A stretch of DNA of 60,200 bases from JBJKRF01 sp046704785 (GCA_046704785.1 JBJKRF010000096.1:1-60200); one strand, 5' to 3'. Positions 8,194-18,039 are shown, counted from the stretch's first letter. Numbers and translations: made by a program. Notes: a model not told the origin generated them from the sequence alone.

Positions 8194-9093
8194 ATGCCAA
8201 AACTCTGTTCGCTGCAAACAGCCATCGCAAACTTCGTCCATGACGGCGATATACTCTACGCCGCCGGTTTCACACACCTGATCCCCTTCGCGGCCGGACA
8301 CGAAATCATTCGCCAGGGACGCAAAAATCTGACGTTGGCGCGCGCCACCCCCGACCTGATCTACGACCAGATGGTCGCGGCGGGCTGCGCCAAAAAGCTC
8401 ATCTTCTCTTACATGGGCAACCCCGGCGTCGGCTCGCTGCGCATCGTGCGCAGCGCCATCGAAGCAGGCCAACTCGACTGGGAGGAATATTCGCATTTCG
8501 GCATGATTACGCGCCTGCAGGCAGGCGCCGCCGGGCTGCCTTTCCTGCCGATGCGCCCGACCGGCGCGGAGTCGCTCGAAAAAGCCAACCCGAACATCCG
8601 GCGCATTCCCGATCCCTACGGCGGCCAGGACGTGGTGGTCGTGCCGGCGCTCGTTCCGGATGTCGCCATCGTGCACGTGCAGCGCGCCGACGCGCATGGC
8701 AACGCCCATCTGTGGGGCATCATCGGCGAACAAAAGGAGGTCGCCTTCGCCGCGAAACACGTCATCCTGACCGCCGAAGAAATCGTCGACGAGGCCGTTA
8801 TCCGCTCCGACCCCAACCGCACCCTGATTCCCGCCCTGGTGGTGGACGCCGTCTGCCACGTGCCGTACGCCGCGCATCCATCCTACGCGCAGGGTTGCTA
8901 TGACCGCGATAACGACTTCTATCGCGCCTGGGATCAGATCAGCTTCTCGCACGAAGCCGTCGGCAACTACCTGGATACTTGGGTCTACGGCGTCAAGGAC
9001 CGCCAGGAATATTGGAAAAAGCTGGGCGCAGATGTCCATGCACGGCTTGAAGTCGGAGCGCGCCTGAGCGCGCCGGTCAATTACGGAGTGTAA
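8194..9093 (+). CDS. CoA transferase subunit A (glutaconate CoA-transferase / IpdA-like)
   Basis: This 299-residue protein begins after AAAGGAGACGGCT. It matches the GctA/IpdA branch of family I CoA transferases: FVHDGDILYAAGFTHLIPFAAGHEI, LTLARATPDL, GNPGVGSL and EEYSHFGMITRLQAG. It should work as a complex with the subunit B encoded at 9969, moving CoA between carboxylic acids or, as in IpdAB, opening a ring of an acyl-CoA. A separate alpha/beta hydrolase gene lies between the two subunit genes. The exact substrate is unknown. Confidence 0.87.
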   Translation: MPKLCSLQTAIANFVHDGDILYAAGFTHLIPFAAGHEIIRQGRKNLTLARATPDLIYDQMVAAGCAKKLIFSYMGNPGVGSLRIVRSAIEAGQLDWEEYSHFGMITRLQAGAAGLPFLPMRPTGAESLEKANPNIRRIPDPYGGQDVVVVPALVPDVAIVHVQRADAHGNAHLWGIIGEQKEVAFAAKHVILTAEEIVDEAVIRSDPNRTLIPALVVDAVCHVPYAAHPSYAQGCYDRDNDFYRAWDQISFSHEAVGNYLDTWVYGVKDRQEYWKKLGADVHARLEVGARLSAPVNYGV

Positions 9094-9102
9094 ACGACGG
9101 CC

Positions 9103-9972
9103 ATGTGGCAGCGACACCCGGGCGACGAAACGCTCTTCCCTTTTCTCGACTTTGGCGGCAGCGGCCAGGCGTTGCATTTCCTGCACGCCAACGGGTATCC
9201 GCCCGCCTGTTACCGGGGGCTTATCGAACGACTCAAAACCCAATACCACGTCTGCGGCATGTTATTGCGCCCTTTGTGGGGCGGACCGCAGCCCGAAAGC
9301 GTCGACGATTGGGGTCCTTTCAGCCGGGACCTGCTCGGGTTTTTGCAGGAACAGGCCACGGGGCCTGTGATCGGCGTGGGTCACTCCATCGGCGCAATCG
9401 TTACGCTGCGGGCCGCCATCCGCCAGCCGCGGGCCTTTCGGGCGCTGATCCTGATCGAGCCGGTGCTGTTCCCGCCCACTTTCATCCTGCGCTGGCGGCT
9501 CATCCGGGCGCTTGGACTGGCAGATTCGCTACATCCCCTGATTCGCGCTGCGCAAAAACGACGACATCACTTCGATGACCTGGCGCTCGTTTTCGAGGCC
9601 TACCGGCAACGGAATATCTTCCGTTATTTCGACGACGAGGCGCTGTGGGACTATATCAACGGCATCGTACATCCCGTCAGTGGTGGAGGCTACGAACTGG
9701 CTTTTTCTCCCGAATGGGAGGCGCGCATCTACGAGACCGGGATCGCACCGGACATAGATTTGTGGCGCGCCCTGCCCCAGATGGAGTTACCTATCCTGAT
9801 CATCCGGGGCGCGGAGACCGACACTTTCCACGAACGCACCACCCGGCGCGTCCGGCGCATCCGCCCTCAAACGCAGGTGCTGACGCTGGCACGCTCCACG
9901 CACCTGGTGCCCCTGGAACGACCGCAGGAGACCAGCGAGGCGATCTTCGCGTTCCTCAAGGAGCTTCGATGA
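9103..9972 (+). CDS. Alpha/beta hydrolase inserted in a CoA-transferase operon
   Basis: This 289-residue alpha/beta hydrolase has HANGYPPACYRGLIERL as oxyanion strand, nucleophile elbow GVGHSIGA near residue 93, acid near RGAETDTF and His in STHLVPLE. It starts 9 nt after CoA-transferase subunit A, and its stop overlaps the ATG of subunit B (ATGA). That coupling suggests a joint pathway, for example hydrolysis of an acyl-CoA or lactone intermediate; this is inference from context. Confidence 0.84.
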   Translation: MWQRHPGDETLFPFLDFGGSGQALHFLHANGYPPACYRGLIERLKTQYHVCGMLLRPLWGGPQPESVDDWGPFSRDLLGFLQEQATGPVIGVGHSIGAIVTLRAAIRQPRAFRALILIEPVLFPPTFILRWRLIRALGLADSLHPLIRAAQKRRHHFDDLALVFEAYRQRNIFRYFDDEALWDYINGIVHPVSGGGYELAFSPEWEARIYETGIAPDIDLWRALPQMELPILIIRGAETDTFHERTTRRVRRIRPQTQVLTLARSTHLVPLERPQETSEAIFAFLKELR

Positions 9973-10745
9973 CCAACGCAAAGCATTCCGCCGCAGAGTT
10001 GATGATCGTAAACGCAGCGCGCCTGCTGCGCGATGGCGAGGTGGTCTTCGTGGGCGTGGGCCAGCCCAACCTGGCCTGCAACCTGGCCAAGCGGACGCAC
10101 GCGCCGAATCTGGTCATGATCTACGAGGCGGGCGTGATCGGCGCGGAACCCTCGCGCCTGCCGCTCTCCATCGGCGACCCGTCGCTGGTCAGCGGCGCAC
10201 TCTCGGTGGTAAGCATGTACGACATCTTTGCCAACTACCTGCAACACGGCAACGTGGATGTAGGTTTTCTCGGCGGGGCGCAAATCGATAAATACGGGAA
10301 TATCAACGCCACGGTCATCGGCGAGGACTACCACCATCCCAAAGTGCGCTTGCCGGGTTCGGGCGGCGCGCAGGAAATCGCGGCCTGGGCCCAACGCTGC
10401 TACGTGATAACGCCCCACCAGAAACGTCGCTTCCCCGAAAAAGTGGATTTTCTGACCTCGGCGGGCTTCCTGGAGGGCGGCAAGGCTCGCGCAGCCCGGC
10501 GGCAGCGCGGCAAGGGGCCCCTGGCGGTCGTAACCGACATCGGCATATTGGAACCGGACGAATCCGGCGAGTTGGCCCTGACGGCGCTGCATCCGGGCCG
10601 CAGCGCGCAGGAAGCCAGGGAAAATACCGGCTGGGCGCTGAAAGTGGTCTCCGGCTTGCGCAGCACACCGCCGCCGGATGAGCAGGAGCTAAAAATCCTG
10701 CACGAGGAACTCGATCCGGGCGGGGTTTACCTCGGCGCTGCTTGA
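9969..10745 (+). CDS. CoA transferase subunit B (glutaconate CoA-transferase / IpdB-like)
   Basis: This 258-residue protein starts at the ATG at 9969, which overlaps the hydrolase stop; the frame is open further upstream but only as antisense-like sequence inside the hydrolase gene. It shows VFVGVGQPNLACNLAKRTHAPN, YEAGVIGAEP and SIGDPSL. VDVGFLGGAQIDKYGNIN and a C-terminal GWALKVV...TPPPDEQEL segment follow. These are the GctB/IpdB signatures. It partners the subunit A at 8194 to form the heteromeric enzyme. The Glu in YEAGVIGA sits where the glutaconate CoA-transferase beta subunit has its catalytic Glu. Confidence 0.87.
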   Translation: MTNAKHSAAELMIVNAARLLRDGEVVFVGVGQPNLACNLAKRTHAPNLVMIYEAGVIGAEPSRLPLSIGDPSLVSGALSVVSMYDIFANYLQHGNVDVGFLGGAQIDKYGNINATVIGEDYHHPKVRLPGSGGAQEIAAWAQRCYVITPHQKRRFPEKVDFLTSAGFLEGGKARAARRQRGKGPLAVVTDIGILEPDESGELALTALHPGRSAQEARENTGWALKVVSGLRSTPPPDEQELKILHEELDPGGVYLGAA

Positions 10746-10866
10746 GCGTGGCCTTCCGACCCCCTAAAAGAATCTCTGGCTCAAAAGTACCAACCGCGCT
10801 GGGTTCCTGTCCACGGCATGTAAAATAGAAAGGAATGTACTGTTCACCTCCCAGAAAGGAAACAGA

Positions 10867-11829
10867 ATGAACGAATCCCCCGTGCCTGCGCCACAAGCGC
10901 GCACCCGCTCACTCCTGGAGCGCATCTTTCTCTCGCCCGACGAGCCGCGCTTGCGCGCAGGCTGGCGGTTGCTGATCCAAACCATCCTCTTCTTGCTCTT
11001 CCAGATATGCCTGGCCTTCCCGCTCATCTTCCTGACGCCATACGCAGGCAATGCCATGTCAGATACGCCTATTGCCATCCTCAGCCTGGTGGTCGGATTC
11101 TTTGCCATTGTGGGCTCGGTGCTGCCGGCTCGCCGCCTGCTCGACAGGCGCTCGATCGGCAGCCTGGGCTTCGCGCTGAACATGCACACCCTGTACGATA
11201 TCCTCGCCGGAATTGCCATCACCTTTGTCTTGATGGGCGCGATTTTCGTCAGCATGTGGGCGCTCGGCTGGCTGGATTTTCAGGGTTTCGCCTGGCAGGT
11301 GGACCCGGCTGGAAACTCCCTCGTTATGGTGGTCTTGAATCTGCTGCTATGGTTCGTGGCTTTTATCATCGTCGGATTCCAGGAGGAGCTCCTGGCCCGT
11401 GGCTATTACCTGCAAAACATGGCCGACGGGTTGAATCTGACCTGGGGCGTGATTCTGTCCTCGGTGATCTTCGGCCTGCTGCACATTACAAATCCGAGTT
11501 CATCGCTCATTGCGGTGGCGGGCATCTTTTTCGCCGGGCTGTTTCTGGCGTATGCCTACGTACGCACGCGACAGTTGTGGCTTTCGATCGGCCTGCACAT
11601 CGGATGGAACTTCTTCGAGGGTGTGGTGTTTGGATTTCAAGTAAGTGGGTTAGACACCTATCGCATGGTTCAAACGTCCGTTCACGGGCCCGAACTCTGG
11701 ACGGGTGGGTTGTTCGGCCCTGAAGCGGGCTTGATCGTCCTGCCTGCGCTGGCCCTGGGCGCCGTGTTGATCTATCTATACACGCATCCACGCTTCCGTG
11801 GAAGCCTGACGGCCACGACGTCACAGTAG
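10867..11829 (+). CDS. CPBP family intramembrane metalloprotease
   Basis: This 320-residue polytopic membrane protein is preceded by AGAAAGGAAAC. It has about eight hydrophobic segments and the CPBP (Abi/CAAX protease-like) motifs: EELLARGYY near residue 172 for the EExxxR motif and FGLLHITNP near residue 205 for the second metal-binding His. A final His lies in GLHIGWNFFEG. Members cleave or modify substrates inside the membrane, and some protect against self-made bacteriocins. Nothing nearby suggests a bacteriocin. The 122-bp spacer upstream separates it from the CoA-transferase operon. Confidence 0.87.
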   Translation: MNESPVPAPQARTRSLLERIFLSPDEPRLRAGWRLLIQTILFLLFQICLAFPLIFLTPYAGNAMSDTPIAILSLVVGFFAIVGSVLPARRLLDRRSIGSLGFALNMHTLYDILAGIAITFVLMGAIFVSMWALGWLDFQGFAWQVDPAGNSLVMVVLNLLLWFVAFIIVGFQEELLARGYYLQNMADGLNLTWGVILSSVIFGLLHITNPSSSLIAVAGIFFAGLFLAYAYVRTRQLWLSIGLHIGWNFFEGVVFGFQVSGLDTYRMVQTSVHGPELWTGGLFGPEAGLIVLPALALGAVLIYLYTHPRFRGSLTATTSQ

Positions 11830-11896
11830 CCCTTGTATACAGCTTCCTTTGTCAGACCCCCTCCGCAAAGGAAGCCGTTCGAAAAGCTTACAAAAT

Positions 11897-12910
11897 ATGG
11901 CAGTCGAAACTCTCATTACCCTTCCACTCTCAGAGTCCTTGCTCAAAAAGCTGGAAAGCGTTTCGCCCAAGCTTCATATCACCGTGCTGCCCGCCCAAAA
12001 GGCCGCCGACATCCCCAATGAAATCTGGGGGCGTACAGAGATTCTCTATACGGCCTCCGTGCTCCCCGACCCGGAGCAGGCTCCTGCGCTGCGCTGGATC
12101 CAGTTTCACTTCGCCGGCATCGACCATTATGTCGCTCATCCAATCTTCGAGAAGGAAGACCTGATGCTGACCACCTTGAGCGGCGCGGCGGTGTCACAGA
12201 TGGCGGAGCACGTCCTGACGATGATCCTGGCTTTTAGCCATCACCTGCCGGCCTTACTCGAAAGTCAGCGCAAAGCCGAATGGCCGAAAGATCGCTTCGA
12301 GCGCTTTACCCCCGTCGAACTGCGCGGACAGACCGTCGGGGTCGTCGGCTACGGCAGCATCGGACGCCAGGTAGCGCGTATGCTGCTGCCCTTCGGCGCG
12401 CGCATCCTGGCGACGAAACGAGATGTTCTCCGTCCGACCGACAGCGGTTATCGCCCTCCAGAATTGGACGATGCGCAAGGCGAAGTTGCCCAAATTCTTT
12501 TCCCGCCACAAGCGCTGCGTTCGATGTTGAAAGAGTGTCGTTTTGTAGTCGTCAGCGCGCCCCTGACGGCCCAGACACGCGGAATGTTCGACGCGCAGGC
12601 CTTCAACGTCCTCAAGCCGGGCGCGTTCCTGATCGACATCTCGCGCGGCGGAATTGTAGACCACACCGCCCTGCTCGCGGCCATCAAAGATGGCAGGCTG
12701 GCGGGCGCTGCCCTGGACGTTTTCCCCGAAGAACCGCTGCCAGAAACCAGTCCGCTCTGGAAAACGCCTGGCGTCATCATCAGCCCGCACGTCTCCGGAA
12801 ACAGCGCACACTATAACGAGCGCGCTGTCGAGTTGTTCTCGGAAAACCTGCGCCGCTATCTGGGCGGATTGGCCCCTTATAATCTTTTCGATCCGGAACA
12901 AGGGTATTAA
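11897..12910 (+). CDS. D-2-hydroxyacid dehydrogenase
   Basis: I start this 337-residue NAD(P)-dependent dehydrogenase at the ATG at 11897 (MAVETLITLPL); a TTG at 11849 keeps the frame open but gives a non-family leader. It has GVVGYGSIGRQVA near residue 150 for NAD binding, the catalytic Arg in ISRGGIVD (about 247), the Glu in FPEEPLPE, and His in ISPHVSGNS (about 297). These are the phosphoglycerate-dehydrogenase-like family markers; the reaction is reduction of a 2-oxoacid or its reverse. An insertion of about 25 residues between the cofactor domain strands is notable. It is 5 bp from the HAD gene. Confidence 0.85.
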   Translation: MAVETLITLPLSESLLKKLESVSPKLHITVLPAQKAADIPNEIWGRTEILYTASVLPDPEQAPALRWIQFHFAGIDHYVAHPIFEKEDLMLTTLSGAAVSQMAEHVLTMILAFSHHLPALLESQRKAEWPKDRFERFTPVELRGQTVGVVGYGSIGRQVARMLLPFGARILATKRDVLRPTDSGYRPPELDDAQGEVAQILFPPQALRSMLKECRFVVVSAPLTAQTRGMFDAQAFNVLKPGAFLIDISRGGIVDHTALLAAIKDGRLAGAALDVFPEEPLPETSPLWKTPGVIISPHVSGNSAHYNERAVELFSENLRRYLGGLAPYNLFDPEQGY

Positions 12911-12915
12911 CCGTT

Positions 12916-13647
12916 ATGCAGCGTTTCATCCAGGCGGTCTTATTCGATCTTGGCGATACATTGATGTATTCGCCGGCCCCCTGGCTGCCGGTCTTCGAGC
13001 AAGCCGGGAATGCCCTGGCTCAGTCGCTGTGCAAAGAGGGTCTCGACGTAAATTGTGACACCTTCGGCATGGAATTCCGTGAGCGCCTGGAGGCTTACTA
13101 CATCCAACGCGAGCAGAACCTGTTCGAAACCTCCACCACGCATGTGCTCCAGGAACTTTTGGACGAGAAAGGCTTTCCCAACGTTTCGGACCAAGTCATC
13201 CGAAAAGCCCTCGATGCCCACTATGCCATCACGCAGACCAACTGGCAGGTGGAACAGGACACACTTCCAACCCTGCGCGCCCTGGAGTCCGACGGGTACC
13301 GCATGGGTCTGGTCTCGAACGCCGGGGACAACCGCGACGTTTTTCAACTGGTCGAGCGCTTCGGCATCGAGCCTTATTTCGACTTTGTGCTGACTTCGGC
13401 AGCTTGCAGCTACCGTAAACCGCATCCACGGATTTTCGAGTTAGCGCTGGCCCATTGGGGTTTCATGCCCGACGAAGTCGCCATGGCCGGCGACCGTCTC
13501 GAGGCCGACGTGCTGGGCAGCAAGCGCCTGGGCATTTTCGCCATCTGGATCAAACGGCGCGCCAAACATCCCGAAATCCGCCCTGCCGAGCCGGACGCCA
13601 CGATCGAGAGTCTCAGCCAAATACCGCCCTTGCTGCGAAGCTTATAG
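12916..13647 (+). CDS. HAD superfamily hydrolase
   Basis: This 243-residue phosphatase-like protein has HAD motif I as VLFDLGDTLMY, the GD variant in which the second Asp is shifted. Motif II is GLVSNAG, the Lys is in CSYRKPHPRIF, and motif IV is AMAGDRLEADVLGS. A helical cap lies between motifs I and II (about residues 20-100). It follows the 2-hydroxyacid dehydrogenase by 5 bp, so a shared pathway involving a phosphorylated hydroxyacid is possible. Substrate is unknown. Confidence 0.85.
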   Translation: MQRFIQAVLFDLGDTLMYSPAPWLPVFEQAGNALAQSLCKEGLDVNCDTFGMEFRERLEAYYIQREQNLFETSTTHVLQELLDEKGFPNVSDQVIRKALDAHYAITQTNWQVEQDTLPTLRALESDGYRMGLVSNAGDNRDVFQLVERFGIEPYFDFVLTSAACSYRKPHPRIFELALAHWGFMPDEVAMAGDRLEADVLGSKRLGIFAIWIKRRAKHPEIRPAEPDATIESLSQIPPLLRSL

Positions 13648-13882
13648 AAATAGCAGAATTCCCGGAGCTTCCCACCTTTTAATTTCTCAAGTTACTGTAT
13701 ACTATCTTTGTCACACGACCGATAGCTCTTTGAGATTTCCCTGTGGCGGCAGAATAGATAGATGCAGGCAATGATGATCGAATGGCTGTGCAGCAGCGTA
13801 TCGAAGCCCCTCGTCCGCATTCCCACAAAACCGTCGCATCGCCCTGATTTCCAGAGAGCTTTATTTTCAACAAGGAGAAATC

Positions 13883-15250
13883 ATGTCAATCCAAGCGATT
13901 CTCGAAGTTGCCATCGGCCTGGTTTTCACCTGGCTTGCCCTCAGCATTGCCACCATGTATGCCCAGGAGTGGGTCGTCGCCAAACTCGCCTGGCGCTCCA
14001 CGATGCTCGAAGACGCCATTCGACGCATCTTACAGAATGATGATTTAAGCCAGCAATTTTATGACCATCCCCTCATCCGCGGGCTATACCAGCCAGGGCA
14101 CAAGCCATCCTATATTCCCTCCAACAAATTTGCGTTGACCTTATTTGATATCTTAATGACGGCGGGCACAGAATCTTCCCTTATCCAACGAGAGCTCTAC
14201 AATGTCAAGCAAGAAATCTCGACCCTGCAAAAAAACAAACAGGCCGCTGCGCAAGCCCAACTCGATCTGCTGATCAATCTGGCCCGCACCTCGGCAGACA
14301 GCGACTTGACCACTACAATGGCGAATGACGCCCTCAAGCAACTTAAAGATGGAATCGACAAATACGCTCAGGATTACCCGCAGCTTAAACCCGTTATCGA
14401 CAAAGCGCTCTCCAACGTGTCTATCAACAAAGGCACGATCGACAACCTGCTCCAAAACAGTATGGGCAGCGACGGCTGGTCGCAGAGTCCCTCCTTCGAG
14501 CAGGTGAGCAAAGGGATTCTTTCCCTCAGCGTGACCAATCCAGACTTGAAGCAAGCCCTCGACAGCATTTTGAACGGGATCGAAGAAACCACCAAACAAG
14601 GCGAAAGCGCCCTGGCCAAAGCCCGGACGAGTGTGGAAAGCTGGTTCAACGACAGCATGGATCGTTTAAGTGGCTGGTATAAACGCCGGGCCGTCGTCCT
14701 GGCCTTCGTAATCGGCCTGATCGTTGCCATTGTGCTCAACGTCGATTCTCTGCAACTAGCCACCCAGCTCTGGCGCGAACCGGCCTTACGCGACGCATTG
14801 GCCGCCCAGGCGCAATCCTTTGTGCAGCAAAACCAGAGCACCGATCTGTCGCAGACGCCAAGCTCCACGCAACTGGCCCAGCTCGAGTCGCAGTTCAACA
14901 ACTTGAACATCCCCATCGGCTGGATCGGCACTCCCTTCAGAGTCAACCAGGCGGGACAGTGGGTCGTCAATCAAAATGGCAAGGAGCAGGTGATTGCGAC
15001 CTGCACGACAACACCCTCTGCCGATACGGACCAGTTCGGGATCATCGCCTTCGGACGCTGCTACCCATTGGTCAATACCCCGCCGTTCAACGACCTGACC
15101 GGCTGGCTGCTCAAAATCATCGGTCTGCTCATCAGCGGCGTGGCAGGCGCTCAAGGCGCTCCTTTCTGGTTCGATATTCTTAAGAAATTGATCAACATTC
15201 GCGGGTCAGGGTCCAACCCCTCCGAATCGCAGTCGCAAGCTGCCGGGTAG
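13883..15250 (+). CDS. Large membrane-anchored protein of unknown function
   Basis: This 455-residue protein follows AACAAGGAGAAATC. It has an N-terminal TM helix (about 6-28), a long helical soluble part with a coiled-coil-like stretch (about 100-140), a second TM at about 270-290 (RAVVLAFVIGLIVAIVLN) and a hydrophobic segment near the C-terminus (about 405-428). The segment YQPGHKPSYIPSNKFALTLFD is of a type I have seen in hypothetical bacterial membrane proteins. I cannot name a function. It is transcribed alone and ends in a very strong terminator. Confidence 0.75.
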   Translation: MSIQAILEVAIGLVFTWLALSIATMYAQEWVVAKLAWRSTMLEDAIRRILQNDDLSQQFYDHPLIRGLYQPGHKPSYIPSNKFALTLFDILMTAGTESSLIQRELYNVKQEISTLQKNKQAAAQAQLDLLINLARTSADSDLTTTMANDALKQLKDGIDKYAQDYPQLKPVIDKALSNVSINKGTIDNLLQNSMGSDGWSQSPSFEQVSKGILSLSVTNPDLKQALDSILNGIEETTKQGESALAKARTSVESWFNDSMDRLSGWYKRRAVVLAFVIGLIVAIVLNVDSLQLATQLWREPALRDALAAQAQSFVQQNQSTDLSQTPSSTQLAQLESQFNNLNIPIGWIGTPFRVNQAGQWVVNQNGKEQVIATCTTTPSADTDQFGIIAFGRCYPLVNTPPFNDLTGWLLKIIGLLISGVAGAQGAPFWFDILKKLINIRGSGSNPSESQSQAAG

Positions 15251-15295
15251 AGCGCAGTCGTCCCCAGGCGGTGAAGCAGCCAACAGACAGCAGCC

Positions 15296-15337
15296 AGGAT
15301 GCCTTTCGGCGAAAGCCGAGAGGCATCCTCTCGTTTT
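15296..15337 (+). terminator. Strong intrinsic terminator with GAAA tetraloop
   Basis: AGGATGCCTTTCGGC (15296-15310) pairs with GCCGAGAGGCATCCT (15315-15329) through 15 pairs, one G-U, closing a GAAA loop. CTCGTTTTC follows. It lies 45 nt after the stop codon at 15250. Confidence 0.82.
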
Positions 15338-15504
15338 CGGGCTTATCCCACATTTTCAAGTCTCGCGTTCCTGACAGGAAAGTTAACCACGGCGGCGCTG
15401 AATTGGGCAGCAACAGCTTCCTCCGTCTTGTTTTGTAGGCCAGTGCATGGTACATTGTCATTATTAGAAATGGACAAAGCCTGTTGAATTGAATCTCAAG
15501 ACCC

Positions 15505-18039
15505 ATGATTGTAACCTGGGACGAACAGCATCTTAAGGCGCTTTTACAGTTGCGTCGCTACCCCAAGCATTTACTTAATGAGGCGCCCTGGATAAATTGG
15601 CTCGCCGAACGACATGGCGCAAATGCGGTACGCGAATTACTTCGTCAGGCTCCGCTCGCGCCGCCCCAGCGCGAACTTCTCTCCCTGATTCTCAGCGACC
15701 CATCTGCCACTCCGCTTAAGCGCGCTGCAATATTACATATTAGCCAGAGTACTTATTTTCGCTACCTGAACACCCTGGTCACCGCGCTTCTGGAGTATAT
15801 CAACGCGCCATTATCAAGAGAGAGACTCCCAAACACCGCTGCCACAAATTTACCCGTCCCTCTGACTCCGTTAATTGGCGCAGAAGCAACCCTTCAGCGC
15901 CTCACCGCCCTGCTGAGAGACCCGCACGTTCGTCTCGTGACGCTCATGGGCACAGGGGGCATCGGCAAGACCCGCTTGGCGGTCCAGGCCGCTCACCAAA
16001 TATTAGAACCCGCAGAGGGTGGCTATGACTTTAGCGATGGCGTCTTTTGGGTGGATCTCGCTCCATTGCATGCGCCCGACCTTATTTTGGTAGAAATCGC
16101 CCGGGTCCTTAACCTGACCGAACGAAGCGGATACCCGACCCTCGACTTGCTGCAACATGAACTACATGAATGTAAGCTGTTGCTTTTGCTCGACAATTTT
16201 GAACACCTGCTCGCGGCTGCCCCGCTGGTGGCAGCGCTATTGCGGGGGACAACACAACTCAAAATATTGGTTACAAGCCGAGCAGCGCTTAACGTCTCCG
16301 GGGAACATCGTCTCTTCGTTCCACCGTTGGCATTGCCCGACCCAGGTCAAAAGCCAACCACTGAGCGCCTGAGTGAATATAGCGCCGTTCAATTCTTCGT
16401 CCAGCGCGCCCAGGCAATTGAGGCCTCTTTTCAACTCACACCGGATAACGCGCTGGCGATTGCGCAATTGTGCATGGCATTGGACGGTTTGCCCCTGGCG
16501 TTGGAGATGGCGGCCAAGCGGATCAATCATCTACCCCCTCAAAGGATGCTGAACCTGCTTGGGCAGCGGCTACAACTGCTCACGGGTGGCGCGCAAGATG
16601 TCGCCCCACGTCACCAGACTTTGCGCAATCTGATCGATTGGAGTCATCAACTCCTGGATACCCATCAGCAGATCGCTTTCCAGCGCCTGGCGGTCTTTGC
16701 CAACGGTTGGACGCTCGAAGCAATGGAAGTCGTTTGCGCTCCGCCTGCGTCTGAAGCCCAGCCCGCGATGTTCGATATCCTGGCAGGGCTCATCAATCAA
16801 AGCATCATTTTCCAGCAGTCCAACGAGGCGATGCCGCGTTTTGGAATGCTGGAAACCATCCGAGAATATGCCCAGGAAAGGCTGGCGCTGAGCGGTGAAG
16901 AAGACATCATTCGTGAGTGCCACGCCGCCTACTATTTGTCTTTGATCGAGGCATGGACAAAACCGAATATGGAGCCATCGCTTCCCGCCACGCTTCTAGA
17001 AAGCGAGTATGCCAATCTGCGGGTTGCGCTCCAGTGGACTATCGAGCAAAGCAAGTCGGAATTGGCTTCCGACTTTGCCCTTGCCTTATGGCATTACTGG
17101 ACGACCGTTGGTTCGCCTAACGAGGGGCAATATTGGCTGGAACGTGTGCTGACCATCAAGCCGCCGTTGCGTAGCCCAAAACGAATCCGTTTGCTCATGG
17201 CAATAGGAGAAATCCTGCTTTATCAAGACAATTTTCAACAGGCCCAACGTCACTATGACGAAATGGCAGAATTAGCTCAGGCGCTCAACAGTCACAATGA
17301 CTTAGGCACAGCCCTGCAAGGGTTGGGAGATATTGCCCATTTTACGGGCGAGTACACGCGCGCCAGGGCGTTCTACCTAGAAAGCCTGGCGTTATACCGT
17401 GAAATCGAAAATTCGCAAGGGGTAGGCTGGGCGCTCGACCGATTGGGAAACGTGGCCTTCGATCAAGGTCTGGTGGCCGAGGCGCTGGCCTGCTACAGCG
17501 AAAGTCTGGCCGATTTCGAAGCGCTGTCTATGCCTGCGGGAATCGCGCACGCACACGCCAAACTTGGGCTGATTGCCTTTGAAGAAGGACGCTATGCCGA
17601 GGCAGTCCAATTACTGGAAAACAGTCTGGCTTACCTGCGTCCCATGAACCCCCGCTGGTATTATGTCTGGCTGCTTGAATATCTCGGCCAAGCCGTTCTG
17701 GGGCTGGGTGACCTACCACGTGCAGCCGATTTTTTTCGTCAAAGCCTGAAAATTCATTTTGAAGGCAAAGCGTATCGGGTCGTTGCTTATAGCTTGCACG
17801 GGCTGGCAAACGTAGCCCTGGCAGAAGGGCGGACGCAGCGCGCCGTCCGCTTACTCGGCGCCGTCCAAAAGATCTATGATGAATATGCGCCCATCCCGTC
17901 GCGCCGCCAGCAATTTGAGCTCAGTCTTGCCCGCAGCCGGCAGGCCCTCGACCCAGTGACGTTCGACGCTGCGTGGCGTGAAGGCCAATCCATGACCCTC
18001 GAGCAGGTGGTCGCCGAGGGGCTTAAGACTCCCTGGTGA
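15505..18039 (+). CDS. STAND-family NTPase with TPR-like repeats
   Basis: This 844-residue protein starts after a region lacking a good ribosome site. Residues 1-115 include a helix-turn-helix-like segment (AAILHISQSTYFRYLNTLVTALL). The NB-ARC-like ATPase begins near 125 with PLIGAEATLQRL, Walker A GTGGIGKTRLA near 150, Walker B LLLLLDNFEHLL near 225, and GLPLALEMAA near 330. From about 560 the sequence has TPR-like helical pairs (AQRHYDEMAELAQAL, ARAFYLESLALYREI, ALACYSESLADFEAL). This is the AfsR/LuxR-type STAND layout, usually a signal-gated regulator. The DNA-binding part is not clearly recognised, and the neighbouring GH genes could be targets. Confidence 0.85.
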   Translation: MIVTWDEQHLKALLQLRRYPKHLLNEAPWINWLAERHGANAVRELLRQAPLAPPQRELLSLILSDPSATPLKRAAILHISQSTYFRYLNTLVTALLEYINAPLSRERLPNTAATNLPVPLTPLIGAEATLQRLTALLRDPHVRLVTLMGTGGIGKTRLAVQAAHQILEPAEGGYDFSDGVFWVDLAPLHAPDLILVEIARVLNLTERSGYPTLDLLQHELHECKLLLLLDNFEHLLAAAPLVAALLRGTTQLKILVTSRAALNVSGEHRLFVPPLALPDPGQKPTTERLSEYSAVQFFVQRAQAIEASFQLTPDNALAIAQLCMALDGLPLALEMAAKRINHLPPQRMLNLLGQRLQLLTGGAQDVAPRHQTLRNLIDWSHQLLDTHQQIAFQRLAVFANGWTLEAMEVVCAPPASEAQPAMFDILAGLINQSIIFQQSNEAMPRFGMLETIREYAQERLALSGEEDIIRECHAAYYLSLIEAWTKPNMEPSLPATLLESEYANLRVALQWTIEQSKSELASDFALALWHYWTTVGSPNEGQYWLERVLTIKPPLRSPKRIRLLMAIGEILLYQDNFQQAQRHYDEMAELAQALNSHNDLGTALQGLGDIAHFTGEYTRARAFYLESLALYREIENSQGVGWALDRLGNVAFDQGLVAEALACYSESLADFEALSMPAGIAHAHAKLGLIAFEEGRYAEAVQLLENSLAYLRPMNPRWYYVWLLEYLGQAVLGLGDLPRAADFFRQSLKIHFEGKAYRVVAYSLHGLANVALAEGRTQRAVRLLGAVQKIYDEYAPIPSRRQQFELSLARSRQALDPVTFDAAWREGQSMTLEQVVAEGLKTPW

